Assembly: GCA_003696675.1 (NCBI GenBank)
Contig: RFGH01000116.1
Coordinates: 59,923-123,922, forward strand
Length of the DNA: 64,000 nt
Direction: 5' to 3'
DNA from: Planctomycetota bacterium
GTDB lineage: Bacteria > Planctomycetota > Phycisphaerae > Phycisphaerales > UBA1924
The notes under the pieces were generated by a model, which did no database searches, was not told the origin of the DNA, and saw only the letters and a list, made by a program, of their open reading frames with translations. The position numbers were made by a program, and so were the translations under genes. This document shows, piece by piece, positions 20,590 to 30,893 of this stretch; within the stretch, counting starts at the first letter, position 1, and each line of letters opens with the position of its first letter.

Positions 20590-23500
20590 TCAGCTCATCG
20601 CGCTCAGCACGCGGAGGCTGAGCGAATATCCCTGGTCGGTGTACTGCTTGACTCGGTCGATGTAGGCCGCCGAGTGCGCCTCGCCGTGGCCCGCGCCGGG
20701 GGCGGTCTCGAGATGCGGGGCGTGGGAGTCGCCGCCGTGTCCGGGGGCCGGGTCGGCCCCGTGCCCGCCGTGGTCGAGCGGGTCGTGCTCGTTGGGCCGG
20801 ATGGCGTTGTTCGGATTGCGGACCTTCATCATGTAAGTCGTGCGCGGCCGGGTGTTGAGATAGCCCAGCAGCAGATACGACCGGTGCGAGTCGCGCTCCT
20901 TCTTCACCCGGCTCGACGGGTCGAGCAGGTCGCCGAAGCTGATCGCGTCGGTCGGGCAGGCCTGCTGGCAGGCCGACTGCACCAGGCCGTCCGGGATCGG
21001 GGCGATCTGATCGGCCTCGGTCCAGGTTCCCTTGATCTTGACATCTTGGCGAACCTCGTTGACGCGCTGGATGCAGTACGAGCACTTTTCCATCACACCG
21101 CGGGACCGCACGGTCACATGCGGATTGAACTGCATCTTGCTGATCTCTTCAACTTTCTGACGCAAACGCGGCGGGATGAAGTTCTGATTGAACTCGGGGT
21201 TCGACCCGATGTGCTTGTCGTATGCCTCGGCCACGCCGCGGGAGACATAGGTCGCGTCCAGCCCGCCGCGGAACTGCGACTGGGCGTAGTCGAAGAAGTT
21301 GAATCGGCGCACCTTGTACGGACAGTTGTTGGCGCAGTACCGCGTGCCGATGCAGCGGTTGTACGCCATGTTGTTGGTGCCTTCGGGCCCGTGGATCGTG
21401 GCATTGACAGGGCAGACCGTCTCACACGGCGCGTTCTCGCAGTGCACGCAGGCCACCGGCTGAACGAGCATCTCGTCGGGGTTGTTCAGGTCCTCGCCGA
21501 CAAAGTAGCGATCGACGCGGATCCACTGCATCTCGCGACCCTTGGCGACCTCCGCCTTGCCGACCACCGGGATGTTGTTCTCGCTCTGGCAGGCGATGGT
21601 GCATACGCCGCAGCCCGAACAGGCATTCAGATCGATGGACATGCCCCACTGTGGCCCGCGGGAGTACGCCGGGGGCATCTGGCGATTGAGCGCGTCGGAG
21701 TACTCGAGTTTCGTCGGATCGGCGTCCTTCGCCGAACGATTGAGGGGGTTCTCGTAGATACCGATGTTGGGCGGTGTATGTGAAAGCTCGCCGATCTTTT
21801 CGGCGATGTTCAGCTCCGAAGAGTCGTGGCCGTAGACATGGTCCTCGACGGAAGTGACTTTGCCGCCGTACTTGTCCCACCAGTACTTGTCCATCGCGCG
21901 AACGATGGTGTGGCGGCTTTGCTTCATGTCGGCTTGGCTGTTGGCGGCCAGCGACCAGTGATTCTGCGTCGAGGCGATCGTGTAGGTCCCGGCGGATCGC
22001 TCGAGCTTGGCTCCGCCCGCAATCATGCCCATGGGTTTGACTGCGTATGTGTTGAAGCCCGCCGCGTGACCTGCTCGCCCGATTTCTTTGCGCCCATAGC
22101 CGAGCTTGATCGCGACGACATTGTCGGCCATGCCAGGCAGAATCCAGACCGCGATCTCCATCTCGCGGCCGTCCACTGTCAGGGTGGCCAGACGGGCCTG
22201 TGGCATCTGCTGAGCGATGTAGGGGTTGAACTCGTCGAGCCGCGTGTGCTCCGGCAGCAGGCCAAGCGACTTGGCGGTCTGCGGGCTGACATACGCAGGG
22301 TTGTCCCAAACAACCGACGGGCCGAACTCGGGCAACTCCATCAGCCACGGGTTGTTTGTGCTCCGCCCGTCGTTGAAGCGGTTGACATAAAAGACCGCCT
22401 CGAGCGCGGCGTTACCCGGAACCGGCGGGTGGCGGAACTCGCGGAATGCCTGCGTGACCTCGGTCATGCGCACGGGACTGCGCCCCGAACGGGCCTGTGA
22501 TCCAGGCAGCAAGCCGTCGTGCAAAGCGCGACGCCAGGTTTTCTCGAACCCCGCGCTGTCGACCGTCATTCCCAACCGGGAGGCCCAGGTCTCTGTGACC
22601 AAGGCGTAACCGTCGGAGATGTGATCTGCCTCGTGGTGGGCGAGGAAGCCGAGCAACTCGATGCCCGACATCGCCGGCTCGAACAGCGGCGCGATCTGCG
22701 GCTGGACCACCGACAGCGTTCCGTCGGTTGCCACTACATCGCCCCACGCCTCGAACGCGTGCGTGCCGTTCAGCGACCAGGTGGACACGCTCGCGGTCTC
22801 GGAGCGGCCAACGGACAGCGTCACCCGCACCGGGGCCTTCGCGAACGCGGTCGCAAAGTCCAGAGCGGCCGGGGCGTTGTACACGGGGTTGGCGTCAATG
22901 CACACGACCGTGTCAATCCGGCCCGCGTTGAGCGAATCGGTCAATGCGGCGAGGCTGGCCGCGGAATCCGAAGCCATGTCGTCCGTCAACGGGAACAGCT
23001 CGACAATCGGGCCGACCGCGCCGAGCTCCGCGTTGATCGCCATAGCCAGCGCGTACGCCTCGGGAGCGAGGCCTTCGCCCGGCACCACCACCGCGTGGCC
23101 GCGGTGGCTCGCCAAGTCTTCGGCGATCGCCTTGATATCCGAAGCTTTGATACCGCGCACCGCCGGCCCGGGCGCGTCGATGCCGAGCTCGCGGGCGATC
23201 GCGCCGAGGAACGCCGCCATCTGGCCGGGGTTCAGGCGGAAGCGGTGGTCGGCCATCCCGCCGGTGGGTGTCGGGCGGGATTCGACCGAATACAGGCGGC
23301 TCATCCCATCGCCCGCCTTCATCACCCGGCGCGTGCGGGCGAAACCGCGGCTGTGGAAGACCTGATCGGGTCCGTCGCAAGTGAAGTCTGACTCAACCGC
23401 CAACACCCGCTGGGCGTTCTCAAAGCGGTAACGGGCGCGGTGCGGCGTGCCGAACGCCAGACGCGTGCCCTCGATGCCGCCACGCTGCTCGGCGGGATTC

Positions 23501-24213
23501 CACCAGACCCACTCGGCCTCGGGCCAGCGGGCGAGCACTTCCGCACGCATCCGCGACAGGGTCGGGGAGGAAATCTTGTCCACCACGAACGCCAGTCCGC
23601 GTCCGCGATTGGCATCGAACTTGGCGAAGTGCTCATGCGCCCAGAACTTGAAGTCGTCCCAGGTCGCGGCCACCTTGCCGCGGGCGGGATTGTCGTACAC
23701 CGGGTACTTCAGTCTGTCCGGGTCATAGAGATCGAGCACACTGGCCTGCGCCCAAGCCGAGGTCTTGCCCTGGTTGTTCGGGTGGAGGGGGTTGCCCTCG
23801 ACCTTGGTTGGGCGTCCAGTGTGCGACTCGACGAGGATGCCCTCGGCCCCGCCCCCGGGCAGCGGCAGTGCGGTGGCGAAATACAGCGCCCGCCCCGGGA
23901 TGACCTCCTCCGGCACGGTCTTGGAATAGGTGACAATTTTGCGGTCCGGGCGCCGGCATCCGGGAATGGTCGCCGCACCCGCGAGCGCCAGCGAGGCGCC
24001 CATCACCTTGAGGAACGATCGCCGGTTGGTGTCGTCCAGGATGCTCGCGCTGGCGGGGAACTCACGCTGCACGAACTCGCCGAACGACGGATCGCCCGCG
24101 AACTCCTCGACGGACCGCCACACGGGCTTGCCGCTCATCGTGGCGAGCGCCGCGGGTGACTCCGGGATCTCGATCTTGCCCTTGGTCGACGGGCACTGGT
24201 CGATCGTGCTCAT
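20590..24213 (-). CDS. actB: Alternative complex III iron-sulfur subunit ActB
   Basis: The 1207-residue protein fuses a molybdopterin-enzyme-like N-terminal domain with a C-terminal ferredoxin domain. A twin-arginine signal (RRSFLKVMG near residue 64) shows folded export. From about residue 860, four cysteine groups follow: [36 protein letters not shown] and CSYC, which fit three [4Fe-4S] clusters and one [3Fe-4S] cluster. In known ActB the N-terminal domain has lost its molybdenum cofactor. The gene follows actA after a short gap containing a stable hairpin. It is the largest gene of the operon. Confidence 0.96.
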   Translation of the reverse strand: MSTIDQCPSTKGKIEIPESPAALATMSGKPVWRSVEEFAGDPSFGEFVQREFPASASILDDTNRRSFLKVMGASLALAGAATIPGCRRPDRKIVTYSKTVPEEVIPGRALYFATALPLPGGGAEGILVESHTGRPTKVEGNPLHPNNQGKTSAWAQASVLDLYDPDRLKYPVYDNPARGKVAATWDDFKFWAHEHFAKFDANRGRGLAFVVDKISSPTLSRMRAEVLARWPEAEWVWWNPAEQRGGIEGTRLAFGTPHRARYRFENAQRVLAVESDFTCDGPDQVFHSRGFARTRRVMKAGDGMSRLYSVESRPTPTGGMADHRFRLNPGQMAAFLGAIARELGIDAPGPAVRGIKASDIKAIAEDLASHRGHAVVVPGEGLAPEAYALAMAINAELGAVGPIVELFPLTDDMASDSAASLAALTDSLNAGRIDTVVCIDANPVYNAPAALDFATAFAKAPVRVTLSVGRSETASVSTWSLNGTHAFEAWGDVVATDGTLSVVQPQIAPLFEPAMSGIELLGFLAHHEADHISDGYALVTETWASRLGMTVDSAGFEKTWRRALHDGLLPGSQARSGRSPVRMTEVTQAFREFRHPPVPGNAALEAVFYVNRFNDGRSTNNPWLMELPEFGPSVVWDNPAYVSPQTAKSLGLLPEHTRLDEFNPYIAQQMPQARLATLTVDGREMEIAVWILPGMADNVVAIKLGYGRKEIGRAGHAAGFNTYAVKPMGMIAGGAKLERSAGTYTIASTQNHWSLAANSQADMKQSRHTIVRAMDKYWWDKYGGKVTSVEDHVYGHDSSELNIAEKIGELSHTPPNIGIYENPLNRSAKDADPTKLEYSDALNRQMPPAYSRGPQWGMSIDLNACSGCGVCTIACQSENNIPVVGKAEVAKGREMQWIRVDRYFVGEDLNNPDEMLVQPVACVHCENAPCETVCPVNATIHGPEGTNNMAYNRCIGTRYCANNCPYKVRRFNFFDYAQSQFRGGLDATYVSRGVAEAYDKHIGSNPEFNQNFIPPRLRQKVEEISKMQFNPHVTVRSRGVMEKCSYCIQRVNEVRQDVKIKGTWTEADQIAPIPDGLVQSACQQACPTDAISFGDLLDPSSRVKKERDSHRSYLLLGYLNTRPRTTYMMKVRNPNNAIRPNEHDPLDHGGHGADPAPGHGGDSHAPHLETAPGAGHGEAHSAAYIDRVKQYTDQGYSLSLRVLSAMS

Positions 24214-24230
24214 GGTGTCTTCTCTTCTTC

Positions 24231-24252
24231 GGCCCGCCGCGTGTGGCGGGCC
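24231..24252. other. Intercistronic hairpin between actA and actB
   Basis: A perfect 8-bp GC-rich stem (24231-24238 with 24245-24252) closes a 6-base loop in the gap between actA and actB. No T tract follows on the minus strand, so it is unlikely to terminate fully. It may stabilise a processed actA end or tune the ActA:ActB ratio; that function is inference. Confidence 0.6.
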
Positions 24253-24274
24253 GGGGATGCGTCTGTCGTTCGAA

Positions 24275-24973
24275 TCAGAAGTGGCAGGCTGCGCAGTGTT
24301 CCGGCGGGTTGCGCATCAGCGAATCGAGCAGCTGCCCGGGCGTGATGCCGTTCACCGAACGCTCGTCCACGGGCTTGGCCATCCACTCGTGCTCCACCCA
24401 GAACAGGTCCGTCACGCGGTCCTTGGGGACGAGCTTGTCCTCGGGATTGCGGTGACAGTCCAGGCACCAGCCCATGCTCAGCGGCTCGGCCTGCGCCACC
24501 ACCGGCATGCCCGCGATCTGCCCGTGGCACGAATAGCAGCTCACGCCGGCGTTCACGTGCACATTGTGCGGGAAGTTGGCGTAGTCCGGCAGCATGTGGA
24601 TCTGACGCCACATGATGGGCCGATCCGACGCGTATGCGTCGCGGATGAACTGCACCTTCTCGTCCGTCGCGCTGGCCTGCTGCCCGAGCTTGCCCTGTTC
24701 ATGGCAGCCCATGCAGGTGCTCACCGCCGGAACATTGGCGTGCCACGACTCTTCCACATGCGTGTGGCAGTAGCGGCAGTCCATGCCCAGCTTGCCGGCG
24801 TGGATCTGGTGGTTGAAGCCAGACCCCGGCTGGGTGGGCATGTAGCCAACCTCCCAAAACTTGGGCGTGGCGTAGTACCAAAATCCGGCGATCACAAGAA
24901 TGACGCCGCCGTTGACCACCGCGAAAGCAACGGTCGGCAGGGCGTTCATCCACTTGGGGAACATTGGCTTCAC
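24275..24973 (-). CDS. actA: Alternative complex III pentaheme cytochrome ActA
   Basis: The 232-residue protein has one N-terminal membrane helix (residues 12-32) and five CxxCH motifs: CRYCH, CMGCH, CYSCH, CLDCH and CAACH, the last three residues from the C-terminus. Five c-type hemes is the usual ActA count. It should lie in the periplasm and link ActB to downstream acceptors. It is the first gene of a thirteen-gene minus-strand run reaching 9278, divergent from the heme A synthase gene across a 220-bp gap that should hold both promoters, although no convincing -35/-10 pair was found there. Confidence 0.95.
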   Translation of the reverse strand: MKPMFPKWMNALPTVAFAVVNGGVILVIAGFWYYATPKFWEVGYMPTQPGSGFNHQIHAGKLGMDCRYCHTHVEESWHANVPAVSTCMGCHEQGKLGQQASATDEKVQFIRDAYASDRPIMWRQIHMLPDYANFPHNVHVNAGVSCYSCHGQIAGMPVVAQAEPLSMGWCLDCHRNPEDKLVPKDRVTDLFWVEHEWMAKPVDERSVNGITPGQLLDSLMRNPPEHCAACHF

Positions 24974-25193
24974 GCGAAATCTCCGATGGACGGGCGTTGT
25001 TGGGGCAAAAACCCCACGCGTGCCTCGGGCACCGTTTCGGGGTCAAGCCTATCCGCTCCGATCGCATCGTGCTGTGCTGTCCCGCCGAAAATTGCTGGGC
25101 TTGGGCGTACACTAGCCCGGTTCTTGCACGGTTTGACCGGAATTGAGATTGGGTCTCAATCGCAACTCCGCCCGCCAGAGAGAGGACGCCGCC

Positions 25194-26606
25194 ATGCCCG
25201 GCACCCCAACCCCAGCAGTGAACGGCACTTCCGAACCCGTCACCCTCTCGGCTTCACTCGGCGTGGGCATCGGCTCAGCCATCGCCGCCTGGGTCGCGGC
25301 ATGGGTCCTGCATCTCCCCGGGATCGATGCCCCCGCGAAGGTTTCCCTGCCGCTGATCATCCTGACCATGATCTCGGCCGCAACTTTCTTACTGCGAGCC
25401 TGCCCCGCCCCGACCCGGCTCCGCGTTGGAGCCATCGGAGGCGCTCTCGCCGGAATCGCCAATCTGCTGATCGTGGCCTCCACCGCGGTCGTCCAGCCCG
25501 GTTCCACCGCCGAGATGGAGCAGTATGCCAACCAGTTCAACAGCCAGGCCGCGATCATCATCCCCTCGACGGTCGTGGTTTGCATTGTCGCCGGCTTGGT
25601 AGCGGCGCTGCTCGCCCGCGGGGGTCGAGGTCAGGCCGACACCCGAGGTGCCTGGCTCGCGCGGCTAGGGCTGGTGACAGTCTTTGTGTACCTCCCCCTC
25701 ATTTTGGTGGGCGGAGCGGTCACCAGCACCGAGTCGGGCATGGCTGTGCCGGACTCCGTCACGACCTATGGGGCAATCTCGGTCCTCTTCCCCTTCGAGC
25801 TGATGGCCCACCCACGGATCTTCCTGGAACACTCCCACCGGCTCTTCGGCACGCTCGCCGGCTTGGTGACCATCGTTCTCATGATCCGGGTCCTGACCGC
25901 CAGCTCCGGGCGGCTCGCCAAGGTCCTCGCGGTGGCCCTCTTTGTCGCCGTCTGCCTGCAGGGCTATATGGGTGCTCAGCGGGTCTCCGAGCGAAGCATC
26001 CCGCTCGCGATTGTGCACGGCATCTTCGGCCAGATCGTGTTCACGCTGTCGGGGGTGCTGGCCGCCACGCTGTCGACAGGTTGGCGATCGATGACCGGGG
26101 ACGATGAGCGGGCCAACACAGCCGCGAAGGCCCGGACGATCGCGGTCGTGACGGTGGTCGCGTTACTTCTGCAGTTGGCTCTGGGTGCAGCGGCACGGCA
26201 TCTCGCGCACATGGATCCACCCAGCAACGGGACCGGGCATGCACGCCTCACCCACGCGGGTTTCTCGTTCGTGGTGATGGGCCTGCTGATCGTCCTGGGG
26301 GCGATGGCGATGCGGACCGCCCGGAGCGGCCGCGGGATCGCCGTCCTCCGCAGGCTGGGAGCAGGGCTTCACGGGGTGGTGACCTTCCAGTTCCTGCTGG
26401 GCTGGGCAGCGCTCGGTTTGGTGTCGACCGCCAAGGAGCCACGCCCGATCCCGAACCCCGACCAGCTTGACACCGCCGCCCCGATCCGGGTGGGCGAGGC
26501 GATTGTCACCACCGCCCATCAGGCGACAGGGGCCGTCCTGCTCCTCCTGACGGGGATCACCGTCGCCTGGATCTTCCGAGTCGCATCGGCGCGAACCGCC
26601 CGGTAA
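25194..26606 (+). CDS. ctaA: Heme A synthase (COX15/CtaA family) with N-terminal membrane extension
   Basis: The enzyme oxidises heme O to heme A for the caa3 oxidase. The start at MPGTPTPAV is chosen because a GAGAGGAC ribosome binding site precedes it, giving 470 residues. The CtaA core spans about residues 155-470: GGAVTSTESGMAVPDS near 180, LEHSHRLFGTLAGLV near 212, VHGIFGQIVF near 270 and TAHQATGAVLLLL near 440 supply the conserved histidines and ExxHR-type motif. Residues 1-150 add about four hydrophobic segments not found in usual members of 300-350 residues. It is divergent from the act-cta operon, as expected for a cofactor-supply gene. Confidence 0.9.
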   Translation: MPGTPTPAVNGTSEPVTLSASLGVGIGSAIAAWVAAWVLHLPGIDAPAKVSLPLIILTMISAATFLLRACPAPTRLRVGAIGGALAGIANLLIVASTAVVQPGSTAEMEQYANQFNSQAAIIIPSTVVVCIVAGLVAALLARGGRGQADTRGAWLARLGLVTVFVYLPLILVGGAVTSTESGMAVPDSVTTYGAISVLFPFELMAHPRIFLEHSHRLFGTLAGLVTIVLMIRVLTASSGRLAKVLAVALFVAVCLQGYMGAQRVSERSIPLAIVHGIFGQIVFTLSGVLAATLSTGWRSMTGDDERANTAAKARTIAVVTVVALLLQLALGAAARHLAHMDPPSNGTGHARLTHAGFSFVVMGLLIVLGAMAMRTARSGRGIAVLRRLGAGLHGVVTFQFLLGWAALGLVSTAKEPRPIPNPDQLDTAAPIRVGEAIVTTAHQATGAVLLLLTGITVAWIFRVASARTAR

Positions 26607-26716
26607 TCGAGGTCCCTGCGGGGTTTTTGCGGAAGGCGACGCAATGCGCTTGCCGAATGAGCGTTGGGCCGATCGACATTCGGACCGAACTCCCCCACCG
26701 CGCCCGGAGCCGCCCG

Positions 26717-28237
26717 ATGCCGACGCAGACCCAGCCTGCCCGCGACCTGCTCGATCCGCTGCCCGCGGACCAGTTCGGGTACACCCAAGCCCGACACCTG
26801 CTCTGGCGGGCCGGCTTCGGGGGGACCGACCTTCAGATCAACGCCCTGGTCGAGATGGGACTGGATGCCGCGGTCAGCCTGCTTGTTGACTACGAGAACA
26901 TCCCGTTCGAGCCTGACCGGCGCGACGCGTTCGACAAGGACATCATGCGTCCTCTGTCTCAGGAGGAGCAGCGTGCACGCCGAATAGCCGCCGTGCGTCG
27001 GGACGAGGACAGCCTGGCCCGATTCCGCGAGATGCGCCAGCAGGCCCAGCGTGACGACCGGCGTCAGATGCGCGAGATCCAAGCCTGGTGGCTCTCGCGC
27101 ATGATCCAGACGACACGACCGCTGGAAGAGAAGCTCACCCTGTTCTGGCATGGCCATTTCGCAACGAGCTACCGGTCCGTGGAAGATTCGTATCACATGT
27201 ATCAGCAGAACCGCATGTTCCGTGGCAACGCGAAGGACTATGCGGGTCTGCTCCGCGGGATCATCCGCGACCCCGCGATGCTGCGGTACCTGAACAATAA
27301 CCAGAACCGCAAGGCGGATCCCAACGAGAACCTTGCCCGCGAGATCATGGAACTGTTCAGCCTGGGCGAGGGCAACTACACGGAACGGGACATCAAGGAG
27401 GGGGCCCGCGCTCTTACAGGCTATACCTTCGAGGACGACGCGTTCGTCTTCCGCGAGCAGCAGCACGACACGGGAAACAAGCAGGTGCTCGGCGCCCGAG
27501 GCCCCATCGACGGGGACGGATTCGTCACGGCGATTCTCCGCCACAAGTCCTGCGCGCCCTATATGGCCACACGGTTGTACCGATTCTTCGTCGCCGATGT
27601 CGGATCGCAGCCCGACCAGCTTGAAGGCGTCCACGCGACCGCCGTCCGGAGGCTTGCGGATGAGCTCCGCCGCTACAACTACCGGCTGGACAGACCGCTC
27701 AAAACCCTGTTCCGCTCTCGCTACTTCTACAGCGATGATGTGATCGGCCAGAAGATCAAGTCGCCCGCCGAACTGGTTGTCGGTTCGATCCGCTCGCTCG
27801 GCGTGCCGGCGCGGGATCTCAATCTGCTCGTCACATCGATGGAGCGGATGGGACAGAACCTGTTTTTCCCGCCATCGGTCAAGGGATGGGACGGCGGGCG
27901 CGCGTGGATCAACACCGCGACCATGTTCGTCCGTCAGAACACGCTGATGTATCTGATCTCGGGTCAAACCGGAGGGAACACGCGGCTCGCACGATTCCGG
28001 CGAGGAGAAATCTACGACCCCCGCCAAGCGATACCGCTGCTGCTCGATCCAGACCGACCCGCCGACGCCCACGAAGTGGTGGGAAAGCTGATGGACCTGG
28101 CCATGGGACGCCGAGAACCGCTGGCCATGGATGTGCTCGCCTCGGCAGCACTCGAGAACGGCGGCGTCGAGAACGGCAATGTCCTACCCGGACTGCTCAT
28201 CCTCATCACATCGATGCCCGAGTATCAGCTCTGCTGA
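26717..28237 (+). CDS. DUF1800 family protein
   Basis: The 506-residue product has the DUF1800 pattern: YTQARHLLWRAGFGG near residue 17, LFWHGHFATSY near 144, then LAREIMELFSLGEGNYTERD and TGYTFEDDAFVF. The start at 26717 follows a weak GGAG site; the frame runs open further upstream but without an obvious domain. No signal peptide is clear. DUF1800 genes are routinely paired with DUF1501 genes, and here the partner begins 25 bases downstream. Their biochemical function is unknown; the partner's twin-arginine signal suggests an exported pair. Confidence 0.88.
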   Translation: MPTQTQPARDLLDPLPADQFGYTQARHLLWRAGFGGTDLQINALVEMGLDAAVSLLVDYENIPFEPDRRDAFDKDIMRPLSQEEQRARRIAAVRRDEDSLARFREMRQQAQRDDRRQMREIQAWWLSRMIQTTRPLEEKLTLFWHGHFATSYRSVEDSYHMYQQNRMFRGNAKDYAGLLRGIIRDPAMLRYLNNNQNRKADPNENLAREIMELFSLGEGNYTERDIKEGARALTGYTFEDDAFVFREQQHDTGNKQVLGARGPIDGDGFVTAILRHKSCAPYMATRLYRFFVADVGSQPDQLEGVHATAVRRLADELRRYNYRLDRPLKTLFRSRYFYSDDVIGQKIKSPAELVVGSIRSLGVPARDLNLLVTSMERMGQNLFFPPSVKGWDGGRAWINTATMFVRQNTLMYLISGQTGGNTRLARFRRGEIYDPRQAIPLLLDPDRPADAHEVVGKLMDLAMGRREPLAMDVLASAALENGGVENGNVLPGLLILITSMPEYQLC

Positions 28238-28262
28238 CAGCGACGCCAGGAGCGAGCACGCC

Positions 28263-29603
28263 ATGAGCCTTCACAACAATCCATCCGATGCCCGGGCATT
28301 CACGCGGCGCCAATTCCTGCGCGACGGCACGCTGTTCGCCTCGGCCGCACTGACCGTCCCCGCATTCCTGCAGGGCACCGCGTTCGCGCTGCCGCGACCG
28401 CTGGCCGGCCTGTCGTCGATCGCCGGTGTAAACGAGGACCGCGTGCTGGTGGTTGTCCAGCTCTCCGGCGGCAATGACGGTCTGAACACGGTGATCCCAT
28501 TCCGCGACGCCAACTACTTCAACGCACGCCCCACAATCGCCATCAAGGCCGGCGAAGTGCACGAACTGAGCCGGAACGGTTTGAACGGGGCGGCAGATGT
28601 CGGTCTTCATCCCTCCATGGGCGCAATGCGTGAGTTGTATGACGAAGGTCTCTGTGCCATCGTTCAGTCCGTCGGCTATCCCAACCCGAACCGATCGCAC
28701 TTTGCGAGCATGGATATCTGGCACACCGCGGACACAACCGGCACGGGCGACGGATGGCTGGGCCGGTATGTAGATTCGCAATGCTGCGGGTTTGGCAAGG
28801 GCGAGTCCGGGCGCGCGGAAGGCAGCGGTGTTCTGATCGAACCGCCGATCGCCCTTGGTAAGGACATGCCGCTGGCGCTGCAAGGCCGGACGATGATGCC
28901 GGTGTCATTCGAGTCGCCCGATCTGTACCGCTGGGCCGGCGACACGAGCGACGACCTCTCTTCCGCCTACCAGCGATTGCTCAGCCGGTACGACGACCAC
29001 CACGACGACGAGACGCCGGCCTCTTTTCTGATCCGCACGGCGCTCGACGCGCGTGTGACCAGTGACACCATCCGAGATGCGGTGTCGAAAGAGCCGCTGG
29101 TGCGCTATCCCGCCACGCAGTTCGCCCGGCAACTGAGCATGGTCGCCTCGATGGTGCGGTCGGGTATGAAAACCCGAGTGTTCTATGTCTCGCTCGGCTC
29201 GTTCGATACGCACGCCGGGCAGGGCGGTGCGCAGGGTCAGCACGCACGGCTGCTATCGCAGTTCGCGGACGGCATCCGCGCGTTCTACCAGGATCTCAAG
29301 GCCCAGGGCAACGCGGGCCGCGTGCTGACGATGTGCTTCTCCGAGTTCGGGCGGCGTGTCTCGCAGAACGCATCGGGCGGGACGGACCACGGGACCGCCG
29401 CACCGATGTTTCTCTTCGGGCCGATGGTCCGCGCCGGAGTTCACGGCGGCATCCCCTCGCTCACCGACCTGGACGATGGCGACCTCAAGTTCCGCATCGA
29501 CTTCCGCCAGATCTATGCGGAGATTCTTGACGACTGGCTGGCCACCGCGAGCGGGAGCGTGCTCGACGGTCGATTCAAGCCGGTCAATGTCCTGCGAACC
29601 TGA
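28263..29603 (+). CDS. DUF1501 family protein with twin-arginine signal
   Basis: The 446-residue product starts at MSLHNNPSD after a CCAGGAGCGAG ribosome binding site. A twin-arginine signal (RRQFLRDG near residue 15) is followed by a hydrophobic stretch. The DUF1501 core contains LVVVQLSGGNDGLNTVIP near residue 60 and MCFSEFGRRVSQN near 358, placing it in the alkaline-phosphatase-like/sulfatase-like fold group. It is exported in folded form. The pair is abundant in Planctomycetota and Bacteroidota, but its substrate is not known. It probably forms an operon with the DUF1800 gene. Confidence 0.9.
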   Translation: MSLHNNPSDARAFTRRQFLRDGTLFASAALTVPAFLQGTAFALPRPLAGLSSIAGVNEDRVLVVVQLSGGNDGLNTVIPFRDANYFNARPTIAIKAGEVHELSRNGLNGAADVGLHPSMGAMRELYDEGLCAIVQSVGYPNPNRSHFASMDIWHTADTTGTGDGWLGRYVDSQCCGFGKGESGRAEGSGVLIEPPIALGKDMPLALQGRTMMPVSFESPDLYRWAGDTSDDLSSAYQRLLSRYDDHHDDETPASFLIRTALDARVTSDTIRDAVSKEPLVRYPATQFARQLSMVASMVRSGMKTRVFYVSLGSFDTHAGQGGAQGQHARLLSQFADGIRAFYQDLKAQGNAGRVLTMCFSEFGRRVSQNASGGTDHGTAAPMFLFGPMVRAGVHGGIPSLTDLDDGDLKFRIDFRQIYAEILDDWLATASGSVLDGRFKPVNVLRT

Positions 29604-29607
29604 AGGA

Positions 29608-30180
29608 TCAATCGAGCGTCAGCATCACCGGCAGCGGGTCCGAAGCGAGCACCCCGGACGGGACCACCGGCCCCACCACCCTCGGCGCGAGTTCAGCACC
29701 GTCCGGTGCCACCACGACCCGGTGATCGCCCGAGATACGCTGCGCCATCGGCCCGATGCAGACAAACACCGGTGTGCCCGGCGTCGGTCGATGATCGATC
29801 AGCACCGTCCGCCAGGCCTCGTCGCGGAACACCAACAGCACCGAACGCAGCAGCCCGGTCCGGTCATCCAGCCAGCCGAACGAGACCGGCTCGGCTGGCG
29901 GGGCGTACACGACAATCTCCGTGCCGCCGGGCCAGGCGAAAGGATCGATCGCGTTGTGCTCACGCCGTGCGATGTTGGCCCGCTCGACCTGATTGGGGTC
30001 TCGCCCGGCCAGCCACTCGCCGAGCGCGTTTGCTCCGCCCGTGTCCGCCGCGCCAGGCCCGACCGGCGGGGCGTCCATCGCCTTCGGCCGCCCCGCACTG
30101 ATGAAGATCCATACCAGTAGCGACGCGAACACGAGGATCGGCAGCAGCAGCCACCCCGTAATGATCAGATTCTTCCGCAC
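29608..30180 (-). CDS. Unknown single-helix anchored protein
   Basis: The 190-residue product has one N-terminal helix (residues 7-28) after MRKN and then a soluble domain that should lie outside the cytoplasm. No cysteine motif or catalytic signature was recognised. It converges with the DUF1501 gene, only four bases apart, and follows the superoxide dismutase gene after a terminator, so it is probably transcribed separately. No function can be proposed. Confidence 0.7.
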   Translation of the reverse strand: MRKNLIITGWLLLPILVFASLLVWIFISAGRPKAMDAPPVGPGAADTGGANALGEWLAGRDPNQVERANIARREHNAIDPFAWPGGTEIVVYAPPAEPVSFGWLDDRTGLLRSVLLVFRDEAWRTVLIDHRPTPGTPVFVCIGPMAQRISGDHRVVVAPDGAELAPRVVGPVVPSGVLASDPLPVMLTLD

Positions 30181-30216
30181 GATCGACGGTAGACGGGCGG
30201 CCCGGGGCGGTCACGG

Positions 30217-30239
30217 AAAAGCCCCGCACAGAGCGGGGC
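30217..30239 (-). terminator. Terminator after sodA
   Basis: On the minus strand a perfect 7-bp stem, GCCCCGC with GCGGGGC, closes a TCTGT loop and is followed by TTTT. It starts about 28 bases after the superoxide dismutase stop and separates it from the downstream anchored-protein gene. Confidence 0.82.
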
Positions 30240-30266
30240 GTAGCAAAGACATCGGGTGGGCCGGAG

Positions 30267-30893
30267 TCAGCCCTTCGCGCCGGCGAACCGCTTGGCGACG
30301 GCGTCCCAGTCCACCACATTCCAGAAGGCGCTGATGTAGTCCGGACGCCTGTTCTGGTAGTTGAGGTAGTAGGCATGCTCCCAAACATCGAGCCCCAGGA
30401 TGGGCTTGCCCTGTCCACCGCCGAAGGCGGCCGGCATCAGCGGGTTGTCCTGATTGGCGGTCGAGCAGACCGCGAGCTTTCCGTCCTTGACCACGAGCCA
30501 AGCCCAGCCAGAGCCGAACCGATTCGCGGCCGCGTCGGAGAACTTCTCTTTGAACGCATCGAACGAGCCGAAAGCCGAATCGATCGCCGCTGCCAGATCG
30601 CCCGAAGGCTGCCCACCCTTGCCCGGACCCATAATGGTCCAGAACAGGCTGTGGTTGGCGTGCCCGCCCGCGTTGTTCCGAACCGCCCCCTGCTTGTCGG
30701 CGGGCAGCTTGTCCAGCGAAGCGATAACCTCGTGAACATCCTTGTCGGCCCACTCTGTGCCCTTGAGGGCGTCGTTGGCCTTGGAGACATACGCGGCGTG
30801 GTGCTTGCCGTGATGGATCTCCATCGTGCGGGCATCGATGTAGGGAGCCAGCGCGTCCGGCGCGTACGGCAGGGCAGGAAGTGTGAATGCCAT
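30267..30893 (-). CDS. sodA: Superoxide dismutase, Mn type
   Basis: The 208-residue enzyme converts superoxide to hydrogen peroxide and oxygen. The start at [10 protein letters not shown] follows CCAGGAGATC, a strong ribosome binding site. Metal ligands are visible: His in [13 protein letters not shown], His in [10 protein letters not shown], and Asp and His in [13 protein letters not shown]. The GG before HANH and the Gln in [10 protein letters not shown] are typical of Mn rather than Fe enzymes, though cambialistic use cannot be excluded. No export signal, so it is cytoplasmic. It is divergent from the sigma factor leader and ends at a clear terminator. Confidence 0.95.
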   Translation of the reverse strand: MAFTLPALPYAPDALAPYIDARTMEIHHGKHHAAYVSKANDALKGTEWADKDVHEVIASLDKLPADKQGAVRNNAGGHANHSLFWTIMGPGKGGQPSGDLAAAIDSAFGSFDAFKEKFSDAAANRFGSGWAWLVVKDGKLAVCSTANQDNPLMPAAFGGGQGKPILGLDVWEHAYYLNYQNRRPDYISAFWNVVDWDAVAKRFAGAKG

